A stretch of 29,058 bases of DNA from Bacteroides sp. UBA1317 (GCA_002307035.1 DBTL01000153.1:1-29058); one strand, 5' to 3'; counted from the first letter of the stretch, positions 16,930-24,427 are shown. Translations and numbers: made by a program. Notes: a model not told the origin generated them from the letters alone.

Positions 16930-18375
16930 ATGCATCATACAAATATAATTCTTTTGCTTGCTTTCGGGTTGATGTCTTGGTTTATACCTCATCAAAAGGC
17001 CGAAATTTACATCACGAAAGCTGATCGGTCGAAAAATCTTTCGAAAGAATATGTTCTTTTAGCTGATCAACCAAAGGCAGATATGCCTTGCAATCTAATA
17101 ACATTAGATCCTTCTGTCCGTTATCAATCGATGGATGGTTTTGGAGCAGCTATAACGGGATCTACTTGCTATAATTTGATGAAGATGACTCCTGAAGATC
17201 GTGCTAAATTTCTCAAAGAGACTTTTTCAGATGAAGAGGGATTGGGATATAGTTATGTGCGAATCTCTATCGGATGTTCGGACTTCTCTTTAAGTGAGTA
17301 TAGTTGTTGCGATATTCCGGGTATTGGAAATTTCAGCTTACAGAATGAAGAAAAAGCATATGTGATTCCTATCCTAAAGGAGATTCTGGCCATTAATCCT
17401 TCGGTGAAGATACTTGGTTCTCCATGGACCTGTCCCCGTTGGATGAAGGTGAACAATCTTACTGATCTGCAACCTTATAACTCCTGGACCAGCGGTCAGC
17501 TCAATCCGGCTTACTATCAGGATTATGCGACCTATTTTGTGAGATGGATACAGGCTTTTGCAACACACGGCATTTCTATCTATGCCATAACGCCTCAAAA
17601 TGAACCGTTGAATAGGGGAAATTCTGCTTCACTCTACATGACCTGGGAGGAAGAACAGGCTTTTGTCAGAGATGCATTAGGGCCAAAGTTCCAACTTGCA
17701 GGCTTAAGCACAAAAATATATGCTTTTGATCATAATTATAATTATGATAACGTGATCAACCAAACGGATTACCCATTAAAGATATACAATGATGAAACGG
17801 CGGCAGCATTCTTTACCGGTGCGGCGTATCACAATTATGGAGGAGATCGGGAGGAACTAAATGATGTCTATAATGAACGTTCGGACAAGGAACTGATTTT
17901 TACAGAAACATCCATTGGTATGTGGAATGACGGTCGCAACCTTTCTATTCGCTTAATGGAGGATATGGAAGATGTAGCGTTAGGAACCGTCAATAATTGG
18001 TGTAAGGCTGTCATTGTTTGGAACTTGATGCTCGATACTGAGCGTGGTCCCAACCGTGAAGGCGGATGTACTACTTGTTATGGGGCTGTAGATATTGATA
18101 AGGGTGATTATAAGACGATTACTCGTAATTCACATTATTACATTATCGGGCATTTATCCTCTGTGGTTAAACCGAGAGCTGTACGTATTGGCACCAATGG
18201 ATATAAGGCCGTTGGAGTTACCTATTCAGCTTTTGAAAATGTCGATGGAAGCTATGCTTTTGTGCTCTCAAACAAAACAATGTTGCCTCAGAAAGTCACG
18301 CTGAGTGATGGAACTCATTACCTTACTTACGAAGTACCTGATAATGCGGTGATCTCTTGTCGTTGGAAAAAATAA
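16930..18375 (+). CDS. GH30-family glycoside hydrolase, second paralogue (probably periplasmic)
   Basis: This 481-residue enzyme is paralogous to the preceding one but clearly diverged. The same landmarks are present: YQSMDGFGAAITGSTC near 65-80, GSPWTCPRWMK near 163-173, acid/base Glu225 in PQNEP, nucleophile Glu326 in FTETS, then VWNLMLDTERGP and GGCTTCYGAV. The N-terminus (MHHTNIILLLAFGLMSWFIP) is hydrophobic but has no lipobox Cys, so it is probably secreted to the periplasm or held by an uncleaved anchor. It follows the first GH30 after 11 bases. An exo-acting or disaccharide-releasing role beside a surface endo-enzyme is inference. Extra Cys residues (80, 116, 126, 127) are unusual compared with the neighbour. 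Confidence 0.87.
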   Translation: MHHTNIILLLAFGLMSWFIPHQKAEIYITKADRSKNLSKEYVLLADQPKADMPCNLITLDPSVRYQSMDGFGAAITGSTCYNLMKMTPEDRAKFLKETFSDEEGLGYSYVRISIGCSDFSLSEYSCCDIPGIGNFSLQNEEKAYVIPILKEILAINPSVKILGSPWTCPRWMKVNNLTDLQPYNSWTSGQLNPAYYQDYATYFVRWIQAFATHGISIYAITPQNEPLNRGNSASLYMTWEEEQAFVRDALGPKFQLAGLSTKIYAFDHNYNYDNVINQTDYPLKIYNDETAAAFFTGAAYHNYGGDREELNDVYNERSDKELIFTETSIGMWNDGRNLSIRLMEDMEDVALGTVNNWCKAVIVWNLMLDTERGPNREGGCTTCYGAVDIDKGDYKTITRNSHYYIIGHLSSVVKPRAVRIGTNGYKAVGVTYSAFENVDGSYAFVLSNKTMLPQKVTLSDGTHYLTYEVPDNAVISCRWKK

Positions 18376-18413
18376 TTATACGTGTATAAATTTATAATTC
18401 AATAGTAATTAGT

Positions 18414-20627
18414 ATGAAATTAAAAAGTATTTTAGTGACTGCATCCCTCACAGCATTGCCGCTTTTTGCGCAGCAGCAGAAGGCGGTGTATCTGGATGCG
18501 TCCAAACCCATCGAAGAGAGAGTGGAAGATGCGTTGAAGCGTATGACGCTGGAAGAGAAGGTCGCCATGACCCATGCGCAGTCTAAGTTCAGTTCGCCGG
18601 GGGTGCCCCGCTTGGGAATCCCCGAGAACTGGATGACGGATGGGCCGCACGGCATTCGTGCGGAAGTGTTGTGGGATGAGTGGTATGGTGCCGGCTGGAC
18701 GAATGATTCGTGCATTGCCTTTCCCGCACTCACTGCATTGGCTGCCACGTGGAACATGGATATGGCTGCTCTTTACGGAAAAAGTATCGGTGAAGAGGCC
18801 CGTTATCGCAATAAGAACGTGCTTTTGGGACCGGGTGTGAACATCTATCGCACACCGCTCAACGGCCGAAACTTTGAGTATATGGGTGAGGATCCTTTCT
18901 TGGCTTCTAAGATGGTGGTTCCCTACATTCGTGAGGTACAGAAGAATGGCGTGGCTGCTTGTGTAAAGCACTATGCGCTCAATAATCAGGAGATATATCG
19001 CGGACACATCAACGTGGAAGTAAATGACCGTGCGCTGTATGAAATCTATCTGCCTGCCTTTAAGGCTGCGGTGGAAGAGGGACACGCTTGGGCCATCATG
19101 GGTTCGTACAACCAATATAAAAACGAACATTGCTGTCACAATCAGTATCTGCTGAATGACATTCTGAAAGGTGAATGGGGATTTGATGGGGTGGTGGTAT
19201 CCGACTGGGGTGGGGTACACGACACTAAGCAGGCCATTTTCAACGGACTCGACATGGAGTTTGGCAGTTGGACTAACGGGATGACGTGGGGCAAAAGCAA
19301 TGCATACGATTACTATTACTTGGCCGACCCTTACCTGGATCTGCTCAAGAGCGGTAAGGTGACGGATAAGGAGCTGAACGACAAGGTGCGTCGCATTCTT
19401 CGCTTGGTGTTCCGCACCAACATGGCCAAAGATCGTCCTTACGGTTCCTTTGGAACGGACGAACATGCCTTGGCCGGACGAACTATTGCGCAAGAAGGCA
19501 TCGTGTTGTTGCAGAATCGTGGCAACCTGTTGCCTGTAGATCCTGCTAAGACAAAAAGAATACTTGTGGTGGGAGAGAATGCTGTGAAGCGTATGACCAT
19601 TGGTGGTGGATCTTCCTCACTGAAGGCTAAGTACGAAGTTTCTCCGCTGGCAGGTATTGAAGCTCGCGTGGGTAGTGCTGCCGATGTGATGTACATGCCC
19701 GGATATGCTTCTCCCGCAGTGGCCGAACAGGATAAGAAAGGTGCCAAAGCAGAAGAAAAAGTGATTGATCCCGACAAGTTGCGTGCCGATGCGGTGAATG
19801 CGGCCAAAGAAGCTGATGTGGTATTCTTCGTGGGCGGACTGAATAAGAACGATGGACAAGACTGTGAAGGGAATGACCGTAGCTCATTGGGCTTGCCTTA
19901 TGGTCAGGACAAACTCATCGCCGAACTGGTAAAGGCGAATCCGAACACGGTAGTGGTACTGGTTACCGGCAATGCTGTAGCCATGCCATGGGTGAAAGAA
20001 GTTCCCTCTATCGTGGAGGCATGGTATAGCGGTACCGAAGCCGGAAACGCACTCGCATCTGTGCTGTTTGGCGATGTCAATCCATCGGGCAAACTTCCGT
20101 TTACCTTCCCTGTGCGGTTAGAGGATAACGGCGCACATGCCCTTGGCGAACATCCGGGAGACAGCATCAATGTGAAGTATAACGAAGGCATCTTTGTGGG
20201 CTATCGTTGGGCAGATAAGCAGAAGAAGTCAAAACCACTCTTTGCTTTTGGTCACGGACTGAGCTACACCACCTTTGCATATGGCAAAGTAACAGCAGAT
20301 AAGAAGGCGATGACTGCCGATGAAAGCGTCACTTTCAGCGTCACGGTGAAGAATACCGGTACCCGCGAAGGGCAGGAAGTGGTTCAACTCTACATCAGCG
20401 ATAAGAAATCCTCTCTGCCACGTCCCGTGAAGGAACTTAAAGGATTCAGCAAAGTGAAGCTTGCAGCCGGAGAAGAAAAAGTGGTGACCTTCACCATCGC
20501 CAAAGATGCCCTTAGCTTCTTCGACGATGCTAAGCACCAATGGGTAGCCGAACCCGGACGTTTTGAAGCCCTTGTGGGTACCTCTTCTGCCGATATAAAA
20601 AGCAGTGTGGCGTTTGATTTGAAGTAA
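18414..20627 (+). CDS. GH3-family beta-glucosidase
   Basis: This 737-residue enzyme has a signal peptide (MKLKSILVTASLTALPLFAQ) without a lipobox, so it is periplasmic. It has the three GH3 domains: a TIM barrel (about 30-330) with KHYALNN near 185-191 and the nucleophile Asp264 in VVSDWGG, an alpha/beta sandwich (about 370-590) with GGGSSSLKAKYEVSP and LNKNDGQDCEGNDRSSLGLP, and a C-terminal fibronectin III-like domain (about 640-735; GQEVVQLYISDKKSSLPRP). It would hydrolyse oligosaccharides to glucose at the end of the PUL pathway. It lies 38 bases after the second GH30. Its base composition is much richer in G+C than the six genes before it. Confidence 0.93.
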   Translation: MKLKSILVTASLTALPLFAQQQKAVYLDASKPIEERVEDALKRMTLEEKVAMTHAQSKFSSPGVPRLGIPENWMTDGPHGIRAEVLWDEWYGAGWTNDSCIAFPALTALAATWNMDMAALYGKSIGEEARYRNKNVLLGPGVNIYRTPLNGRNFEYMGEDPFLASKMVVPYIREVQKNGVAACVKHYALNNQEIYRGHINVEVNDRALYEIYLPAFKAAVEEGHAWAIMGSYNQYKNEHCCHNQYLLNDILKGEWGFDGVVVSDWGGVHDTKQAIFNGLDMEFGSWTNGMTWGKSNAYDYYYLADPYLDLLKSGKVTDKELNDKVRRILRLVFRTNMAKDRPYGSFGTDEHALAGRTIAQEGIVLLQNRGNLLPVDPAKTKRILVVGENAVKRMTIGGGSSSLKAKYEVSPLAGIEARVGSAADVMYMPGYASPAVAEQDKKGAKAEEKVIDPDKLRADAVNAAKEADVVFFVGGLNKNDGQDCEGNDRSSLGLPYGQDKLIAELVKANPNTVVVLVTGNAVAMPWVKEVPSIVEAWYSGTEAGNALASVLFGDVNPSGKLPFTFPVRLEDNGAHALGEHPGDSINVKYNEGIFVGYRWADKQKKSKPLFAFGHGLSYTTFAYGKVTADKKAMTADESVTFSVTVKNTGTREGQEVVQLYISDKKSSLPRPVKELKGFSKVKLAAGEEKVVTFTIAKDALSFFDDAKHQWVAEPGRFEALVGTSSADIKSSVAFDLK

Positions 20628-20664
20628 TTTTAAGCTCATTTATTCTCATAAAGTTAGGTGTGTA

Positions 20665-20720
20665 TCCTCTTATCTGAAGCTTTTCATTCGAAACAGGCTT
20701 CAGATAAGAGGACTTTTTTG
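20665..20720 (+). terminator. Intrinsic terminator of the PUL operon
   Basis: TCCTCTTATCTGAAGC (20665-20680) and GCTTCAGATAAGAGGA (20697-20712) form a perfect 16-bp stem with a 16-base loop, followed by CTTTTTTG. It lies 38 bases after the GH3 stop codon and closes the susC-to-GH3 transcription unit. Confidence 0.9.
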
Positions 20721-20730
20721 ATCATTATAG

Positions 20731-20760
20731 TTGATATTCAAGAATGAAGTTTTATCTTTA
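20731..20760 (+). promoter_or_regulatory. Promoter for the 333-residue hypothetical gene
   Basis: TTG (20731-20733), 19 bases, then TATCTTTA (20753-20760), one mismatch from TAnnTTTG. It lies 21 bases before the ATG at 20782 and just after the PUL terminator. Confidence 0.55.
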
Positions 20761-20781
20761 CTCTTGTATAATTAAATAATT

Positions 20782-21783
20782 ATGAAAAGTAGATCAAAAC
20801 AAACTAGTAGTCGTCCGTTCTCTGCGGATAAAGTAAGCTTAAATGCTGATTTTCAAGTAAATAATCAAAGCCTCCTATCTGTCACCGATTGTTTAAGTAT
20901 GAATAGTTGCACCCATTCTTTCTTTGAATTCTGCACAGTGCTCGAAAAGCATGAAAAATCGTTGCTGTCTAATCTGAATGCTTCTGCAAAGAATCTGTTG
21001 GATATCCGAATAGAAGAGAAAGAACTAAACGATTTGTGGCTCAACGTTTTGGTAGAAGAGTGCCTGAACTTTTATGAAGCCGGGGGAACTTGCAATAAAA
21101 ACACTTCTGTGGATATTTGTCGCATAGTGCATGATATTATGGGGGTAGAAAAGATAGCCTTTGAGGCATTCGAATTTATTCCTCCTGCGCACGGGTATTT
21201 CGCGGAATGTTTGAAGAAGACGCATGGGCACAGGATCTCTAATGAGATTGCTGATCAAATTAGTTTTTTGTTGCAGTATACCAATCTGGTAGAGAATTTT
21301 ATCCGGAGAGACCGTTTGTTTGCGAAGGAGGAAATGCATCAAATGTTTGAGTCCCTTTGTAAGGGTGCTATTCCTCTGGATGTGTTGGCTGTGGAAAACA
21401 AATTACGGCTAGGCAAGATCCTAGAGCTGTCTGCTGCACCTGTTGATCTGCCTGTCGATAAAAAGCAGGAGGTTTCGGATGAAGTGCTCTCGGCTATTCG
21501 TTCTGAAATAGAGGGTTTGAAGTTTAATGCTAGTCATGAGTATTGGGTAAAAGGCATTGTGCTGGTGTGTGGTCATATGCGTCAAATGGTGATAGAACCC
21601 GGTAAATATGGAGTGGAAGGTACTCTTAATGCTTATGCGTACTGGATACTCGAAAACTGCCCTCTGGTGAGTGAGGTGTATACGCACGAGCAGTTGGTAA
21701 AAGTGCTGGGCAAGAGCGAACCTTATTCTTCCAAGGTAGTCAAGAAGGTGCTGGGAGATGATCCGAAGGAGTTTATGAAATGA
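20782..21783 (+). CDS. Hypothetical protein (333 residues), unrecognised
   Basis: No family was recognised. The sequence is soluble and largely helical, with no signal peptide or membrane segment. Residues about 50-200 form a helical block (FFEFCTVLEKHEKSLL, NDLWLNVLVEECLNFYE, ISNEIADQISFLLQYTNLVE). A Pro-rich break near 215-225 (APVDLPVDKK) separates it from a second block (about 226-333). The tail contains a duplicated KVLG step (VKVLGKSE and KKVLGDDPKEFMK). The last 118 bases of the gene (21666-21783) recur in shortened form at 23868-23940, beyond the ATPase-rloB pair. The gene has its own promoter and lies 114 bases before the ATPase gene. Whether it belongs to the cassette or is the host gene beside which the cassette landed is open. 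Confidence 0.7.
   Translation: MKSRSKQTSSRPFSADKVSLNADFQVNNQSLLSVTDCLSMNSCTHSFFEFCTVLEKHEKSLLSNLNASAKNLLDIRIEEKELNDLWLNVLVEECLNFYEAGGTCNKNTSVDICRIVHDIMGVEKIAFEAFEFIPPAHGYFAECLKKTHGHRISNEIADQISFLLQYTNLVENFIRRDRLFAKEEMHQMFESLCKGAIPLDVLAVENKLRLGKILELSAAPVDLPVDKKQEVSDEVLSAIRSEIEGLKFNASHEYWVKGIVLVCGHMRQMVIEPGKYGVEGTLNAYAYWILENCPLVSEVYTHEQLVKVLGKSEPYSSKVVKKVLGDDPKEFMK
21666..21783 (+). repeat. Direct repeat, left copy (3' end of the 333-residue gene)
   Basis: This 118-base segment starts GGTGAGTGAGGTGTATACGC and ends with the gene's ATGAAATGA. It contains two GTGCTGGG motifs 45 bases apart. The right copy at 23868-23940 is identical except for one T-to-C change and the loss of exactly the 45 bases between those motifs. 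Confidence 0.9.
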
Positions 21784-21833
21784 GGAGGTCATCTTTAAAT
21801 TTATTCTCGTAATTTTTTCACGTTATATTTGTT

Positions 21834-21860
21834 TTTTACAGCAATATTATTGCTGTAAAA
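21834..21860 (+). promoter_or_regulatory. Perfect 13+1+13 palindrome overlapping the cassette promoter, candidate operator
   Basis: TTTTACAGCAATA (21834-21846), one central base, then TATTGCTGTAAAA (21848-21860) is a perfect dyad of 27 bases. It covers the -33 TTG at 21850-21852. A loop of one base argues against a hairpin terminator and for a binding site of a dimeric repressor. Confidence 0.7.
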
Positions 21861-21880
21861 GCAACATATTTATATCTTTG
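21850..21880 (+). promoter_or_regulatory. Promoter of the ATPase-rloB pair
   Basis: TTG (21850-21852), 20 bases, then TATCTTTG (21873-21880) is a textbook Bacteroides promoter, with the ATPase ATG 18 bases later at 21898. A second TAnnTTTG (TATATTTG, 21824-21831) lies further upstream and lacks a good -33. Confidence 0.7.
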
Positions 21881-21897
21881 CGAAAAACTATCACGTT

Positions 21898-23238
21898 ATG
21901 ATAATAAGATTCATTGTTAGCAATCTTTTTTCTTTTGGAAAGGAACAAGAATTCTCCATGTTGCCCAATCGACGTTATCAAACGTTACTCCAACATATGC
22001 ATCATCACGCAGATAGCGACTTTGATGTATTGAAAATAGCTTCCCTCTATGGGGCAAATGGGGCGGGGAAGTCGAATATGATAAAATCCATAAAGGCTTT
22101 GCGTGAAATGGTTATCTCAGAAGATGTGAATCTCCATACTTTCCGGCATAAATTTCTATCGGATGATACTTCTCAGGTACTGGCATTGGAGTTTTTTTCC
22201 GGAGATACACCTTATGTTTATGCTGTAGAGACGCTCAAAGATTATGTTGTTGAAGAAACTCTCTATATCTCAGGATTGGGTAAAAAGCCGGACCAATTAG
22301 TTTTTTCCCGCAAGGTGAATGGAGATAAAACCTGCTTTCAATTCTCTGACGAGTTTGAGTCAGATCCGGAAGGGAAGGTGCTTAAATCTGTGATAGAACA
22401 GAATTTGTCCAAACCCAATAAGCTCTCTTTAAAGATGCTCTCAGAGCTTAAGAGAAAAGGTTTTGAGCCTATAAAGGAATGTTATTCATGGTTTAAGGAT
22501 AAATTAGTCGTGCTATCTCCTAATAGCAAACCTGTTGGCTTAGCGATGGATATAGATAGAAATGAGGATTTCAATACTTTTGCAAACAATTTATTGTGCA
22601 CTCTTTCAACAGGTATTGATGAACTGTTTACTCTTTCCAAACCTGTTAAGGAGGAGTCTTTACCTTCATCTCTTGTTGAACAGATGAAAAAGGATTTTCG
22701 TTCCAGTCCGGATGTTTGTATCTCTGTTAAGGGAAAGGCTGGAAATGATATCGTTTATACTTGCGATGGAGAGAATATCTATTCGCTAGAGTTGAAAAGT
22801 AAGCATAGTGGAGATCACGGTGAGAAGGTCGATTTTGATTTGGGTGAAGAATCGGATGGAACTTTGCGTCTTTTAGATTTTTTACCTATGTGTAATGCTT
22901 TATTGTCTACAGATCAAGTTTATCTTGTTGACGAAATAGAGAGAAGCATTCATCCATTGCTCATCAAAGAAATGCTCCGCAAACTATCTGTAAAATCGAA
23001 TATTAATGGGCAACTCATCTTTACTACGCATGAGTCTAATCTGCTTGACCAGAAGATTTTCCGAAAGGATGAAATTTGGTTTGCCGAGAAACGCAAGGAT
23101 GGTAGTACAGATCTTTATTCATTAAGTGATTTCAAAGAACACCACTCTATAGATATTAGTAAGGGTTACTTAACCGGCAGATATGGTGGCATTCCATTTA
23201 CAGGTAACCTGAGGGATCTTAACTGGGAGGATAAGTGA
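21898..23238 (+). CDS. ABC-type AAA ATPase (AAA_21/AAA_15 class) paired with RloB
   Basis: This 446-residue cytoplasmic ATPase belongs to the SMC/ABC-like class. The N-terminus MIIRFIVSNLFSFGKEQEF is the usual first strand ahead of Walker A GANGAGKS (52-59). After a long insert (about 90-310) come a signature-like ESDGT (318-322), Walker B VYLVDE (341-346) with catalytic Glu346, and the H-loop TTHES (His378). This is the RloA/PARIS AriA/OLD-like ATPase plan, with a coiled-coil or helical insertion in place of a transporter. Such proteins sense phage or nucleic acid signals and control a linked effector. The gene overlaps rloB (TGATG), so the two are translationally coupled. Defence is inferred from the pairing, not proven. 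Confidence 0.9.
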   Translation: MIIRFIVSNLFSFGKEQEFSMLPNRRYQTLLQHMHHHADSDFDVLKIASLYGANGAGKSNMIKSIKALREMVISEDVNLHTFRHKFLSDDTSQVLALEFFSGDTPYVYAVETLKDYVVEETLYISGLGKKPDQLVFSRKVNGDKTCFQFSDEFESDPEGKVLKSVIEQNLSKPNKLSLKMLSELKRKGFEPIKECYSWFKDKLVVLSPNSKPVGLAMDIDRNEDFNTFANNLLCTLSTGIDELFTLSKPVKEESLPSSLVEQMKKDFRSSPDVCISVKGKAGNDIVYTCDGENIYSLELKSKHSGDHGEKVDFDLGEESDGTLRLLDFLPMCNALLSTDQVYLVDEIERSIHPLLIKEMLRKLSVKSNINGQLIFTTHESNLLDQKIFRKDEIWFAEKRKDGSTDLYSLSDFKEHHSIDISKGYLTGRYGGIPFTGNLRDLNWEDK

Positions 23239-23876
23239 TGAGTTTAAGCCAGATAATCAGTCGCCGTTCTTTTGAAAGGAAGCAGCCTGTACGAGAGGCT
23301 ACAAAAGTGTTTATTTTTTCCGAAGGAAAGCGCAGGGAGTATGATTACTTCAATTACTTTGTTGAGTTGGATTCTCGTATAAATGTAATTGTAAACCAAT
23401 TGGAAGGTGAAGAAGATAACTCCCCTACAGGACTTTATCAAATGGCTTGCGATAGCCTCTGTGGAGAAGAACCTGAATATGAAGTGCTTGAGGGAGATCA
23501 GATTTGGATTGTTTGTGATACAGACACGTGGGGCGATAAAATAGTTGAAGTGAGAACCGCTCTTAAGAACAAGAAGGATTGGTACATGGCCCAAAGTAAT
23601 CTTTGCTTTGAAGTCTGGCTTTATTATCATTTTTTATCTGATTTTCCCGATATGGAGAGGGCGGAGCAAATCGGTTGGAAACAATATGTCAATGAAGTGA
23701 TTCCCGGAGGATTTAATTCGACTAAACATCCTTCTTTGTTGCCAAAGGCGACGGCAAATGCAAAACTGCATTTTAGGGCAGACGTATCCGGATGCTCTAT
23801 GCCGGGTAGTACAGAAGTTTATTTGCTCGGAGAAGTTCTGCTTTCTTATATTGGTGAAAGTCTTCCCGGTGAGTGA
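23238..23876 (+). CDS. rloB: RloB-family protein (TOPRIM-like putative nuclease/effector)
   Basis: The ATG at 23238 overlaps the ATPase stop (TGATG) and gives 212 residues; an in-frame GTG lies one codon upstream. RloB features are visible: FIFSEGKRREYDYF near 25-38 (Glu29, Glu34), IVCDTD with the Asp94/Asp96 pair, SNLCFEVWLYYHF near 120-132 and GSTEVYLLGEVLL near the end. The acidic residues match a TOPRIM-like metal site. RloB genes are found next to ABC-type ATPases in type I restriction loci and defence islands, so this is probably the effector half of the pair. The last two codons and the stop (GGT GAG TGA) fall inside the right-hand direct repeat, so the natural C-terminus may have been altered slightly. 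Confidence 0.85.
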   Translation: MSLSQIISRRSFERKQPVREATKVFIFSEGKRREYDYFNYFVELDSRINVIVNQLEGEEDNSPTGLYQMACDSLCGEEPEYEVLEGDQIWIVCDTDTWGDKIVEVRTALKNKKDWYMAQSNLCFEVWLYYHFLSDFPDMERAEQIGWKQYVNEVIPGGFNSTKHPSLLPKATANAKLHFRADVSGCSMPGSTEVYLLGEVLLSYIGESLPGE

Positions 23877-23940
23877 GGTGTATACGCACGAGCAGCTGGT
23901 AAAGGTGCTGGGAGATGATCCGAAGGAGTTTATGAAATGA
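23868..23940 (+). pseudogene. Right direct repeat: shortened remnant of the 3' end of the 333-residue gene
   Basis: This 73-base segment repeats 21666-21783 with a 45-base deletion between two GTGCTGGG motifs. In the original reading frame it still encodes VSEVYTHEQLVKVLG followed by DDPKEFMK and TGA. There is no start codon or gene body, so it is a remnant. The rloB stop (23874-23876) and the nrdG stop (23930-23932, minus strand) both lie inside it. Confidence 0.85.
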
Positions 23941-24421
23941 TGGACTTTGCACCCCAAAAGCTGTAAGTGATATCGCATAGCTTGTTGCTTGCACTCACTT
24001 TATACAGCTTTTGGTTGGTTGTAGGCGATTTCAGGCTACCCAGATGCTCTATGTAAGGTCCTAATTTTATAAACTGAAAGCAGGTAATATCTATGTCTTC
24101 CGGCAGTTTGCTTTTGCCCGAATACCATCCCACTTTTATTCCCCCTTGCTTTGCCATCTGCTTATGCAGATACTTAGCTAATCTTTCCACTTCATGAGGC
24201 GCTGCATCTCCGCCCATGAAGCAAATACAGCTAACTTCTCCGTTGTAGTTTTCGAGAAAAGTATCCAGTATTTCTTCGGTAAGCGGGATGCCAACGTTCT
24301 CCATCAGATAGGGACTATGGCACCCCGAACAATGGTTGGGGCAGTTGGATAGGTTGATGGCCAGAGTCACTTCGTCAGGAATCTCCTGAAAAACAATATC
24401 GTAACTTACGTATTTAAGCAT
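23930..24421 (-). CDS. nrdG: Anaerobic ribonucleoside-triphosphate reductase activating protein
   Basis: This 163-residue radical SAM protein generates the glycyl radical on NrdD. The iron-sulfur site is CPNHCSGC (a CxxxCxxC motif), with GGDAAPHEVERLAKYL downstream. It lies 6 bases after nrdD on the same strand, the standard nrdDG order. The last residues (IIS and stop) are encoded by the right direct repeat at 23868-23940, so the C-terminus may be an altered or secondary one. A large inverted repeat (23954-24014) lies in the 3' part of the coding sequence. Confidence 0.93.
   Translation of the reverse strand: MLKYVSYDIVFQEIPDEVTLAINLSNCPNHCSGCHSPYLMENVGIPLTEEILDTFLENYNGEVSCICFMGGDAAPHEVERLAKYLHKQMAKQGGIKVGWYSGKSKLPEDIDITCFQFIKLGPYIEHLGSLKSPTTNQKLYKVSASNKLCDITYSFWGAKSIIS
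23954..24014 (-). repeat. Inverted repeat inside the 3' end of nrdG
   Basis: CCAAAAGCTGTA (23954-23965) and TACAGCTTTTGG (24003-24014) are perfect complements. The stem can extend inward through AGTGA/TCACT with a small bulge. It encodes QKLY and TYSFW in nrdG. No T-run follows on either strand, so it is not an ordinary terminator. Confidence 0.5.
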
Positions 24422-24427
24422 AACCGA

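Noticed and set aside
18432..19493. 353-residue open frame antisense to the GH3 gene
   Set aside because: It is a shadow of the G+C-rich GH3 codon pattern; the GH3 frame has all family motifs and the antisense product resembles nothing.
21834..21860. Palindrome before the ATPase gene considered as a transposon end or terminator
   Set aside because: No transposase or matching distant inverted copy was seen, the one-base centre cannot form a normal hairpin loop, and it overlaps a good promoter.
23758..23940. 60-residue plus-strand open frame ending in the same residues as the 333-residue protein
   Set aside because: It overlaps rloB in another frame; only the last part is the repeated remnant, and there is no gene start.
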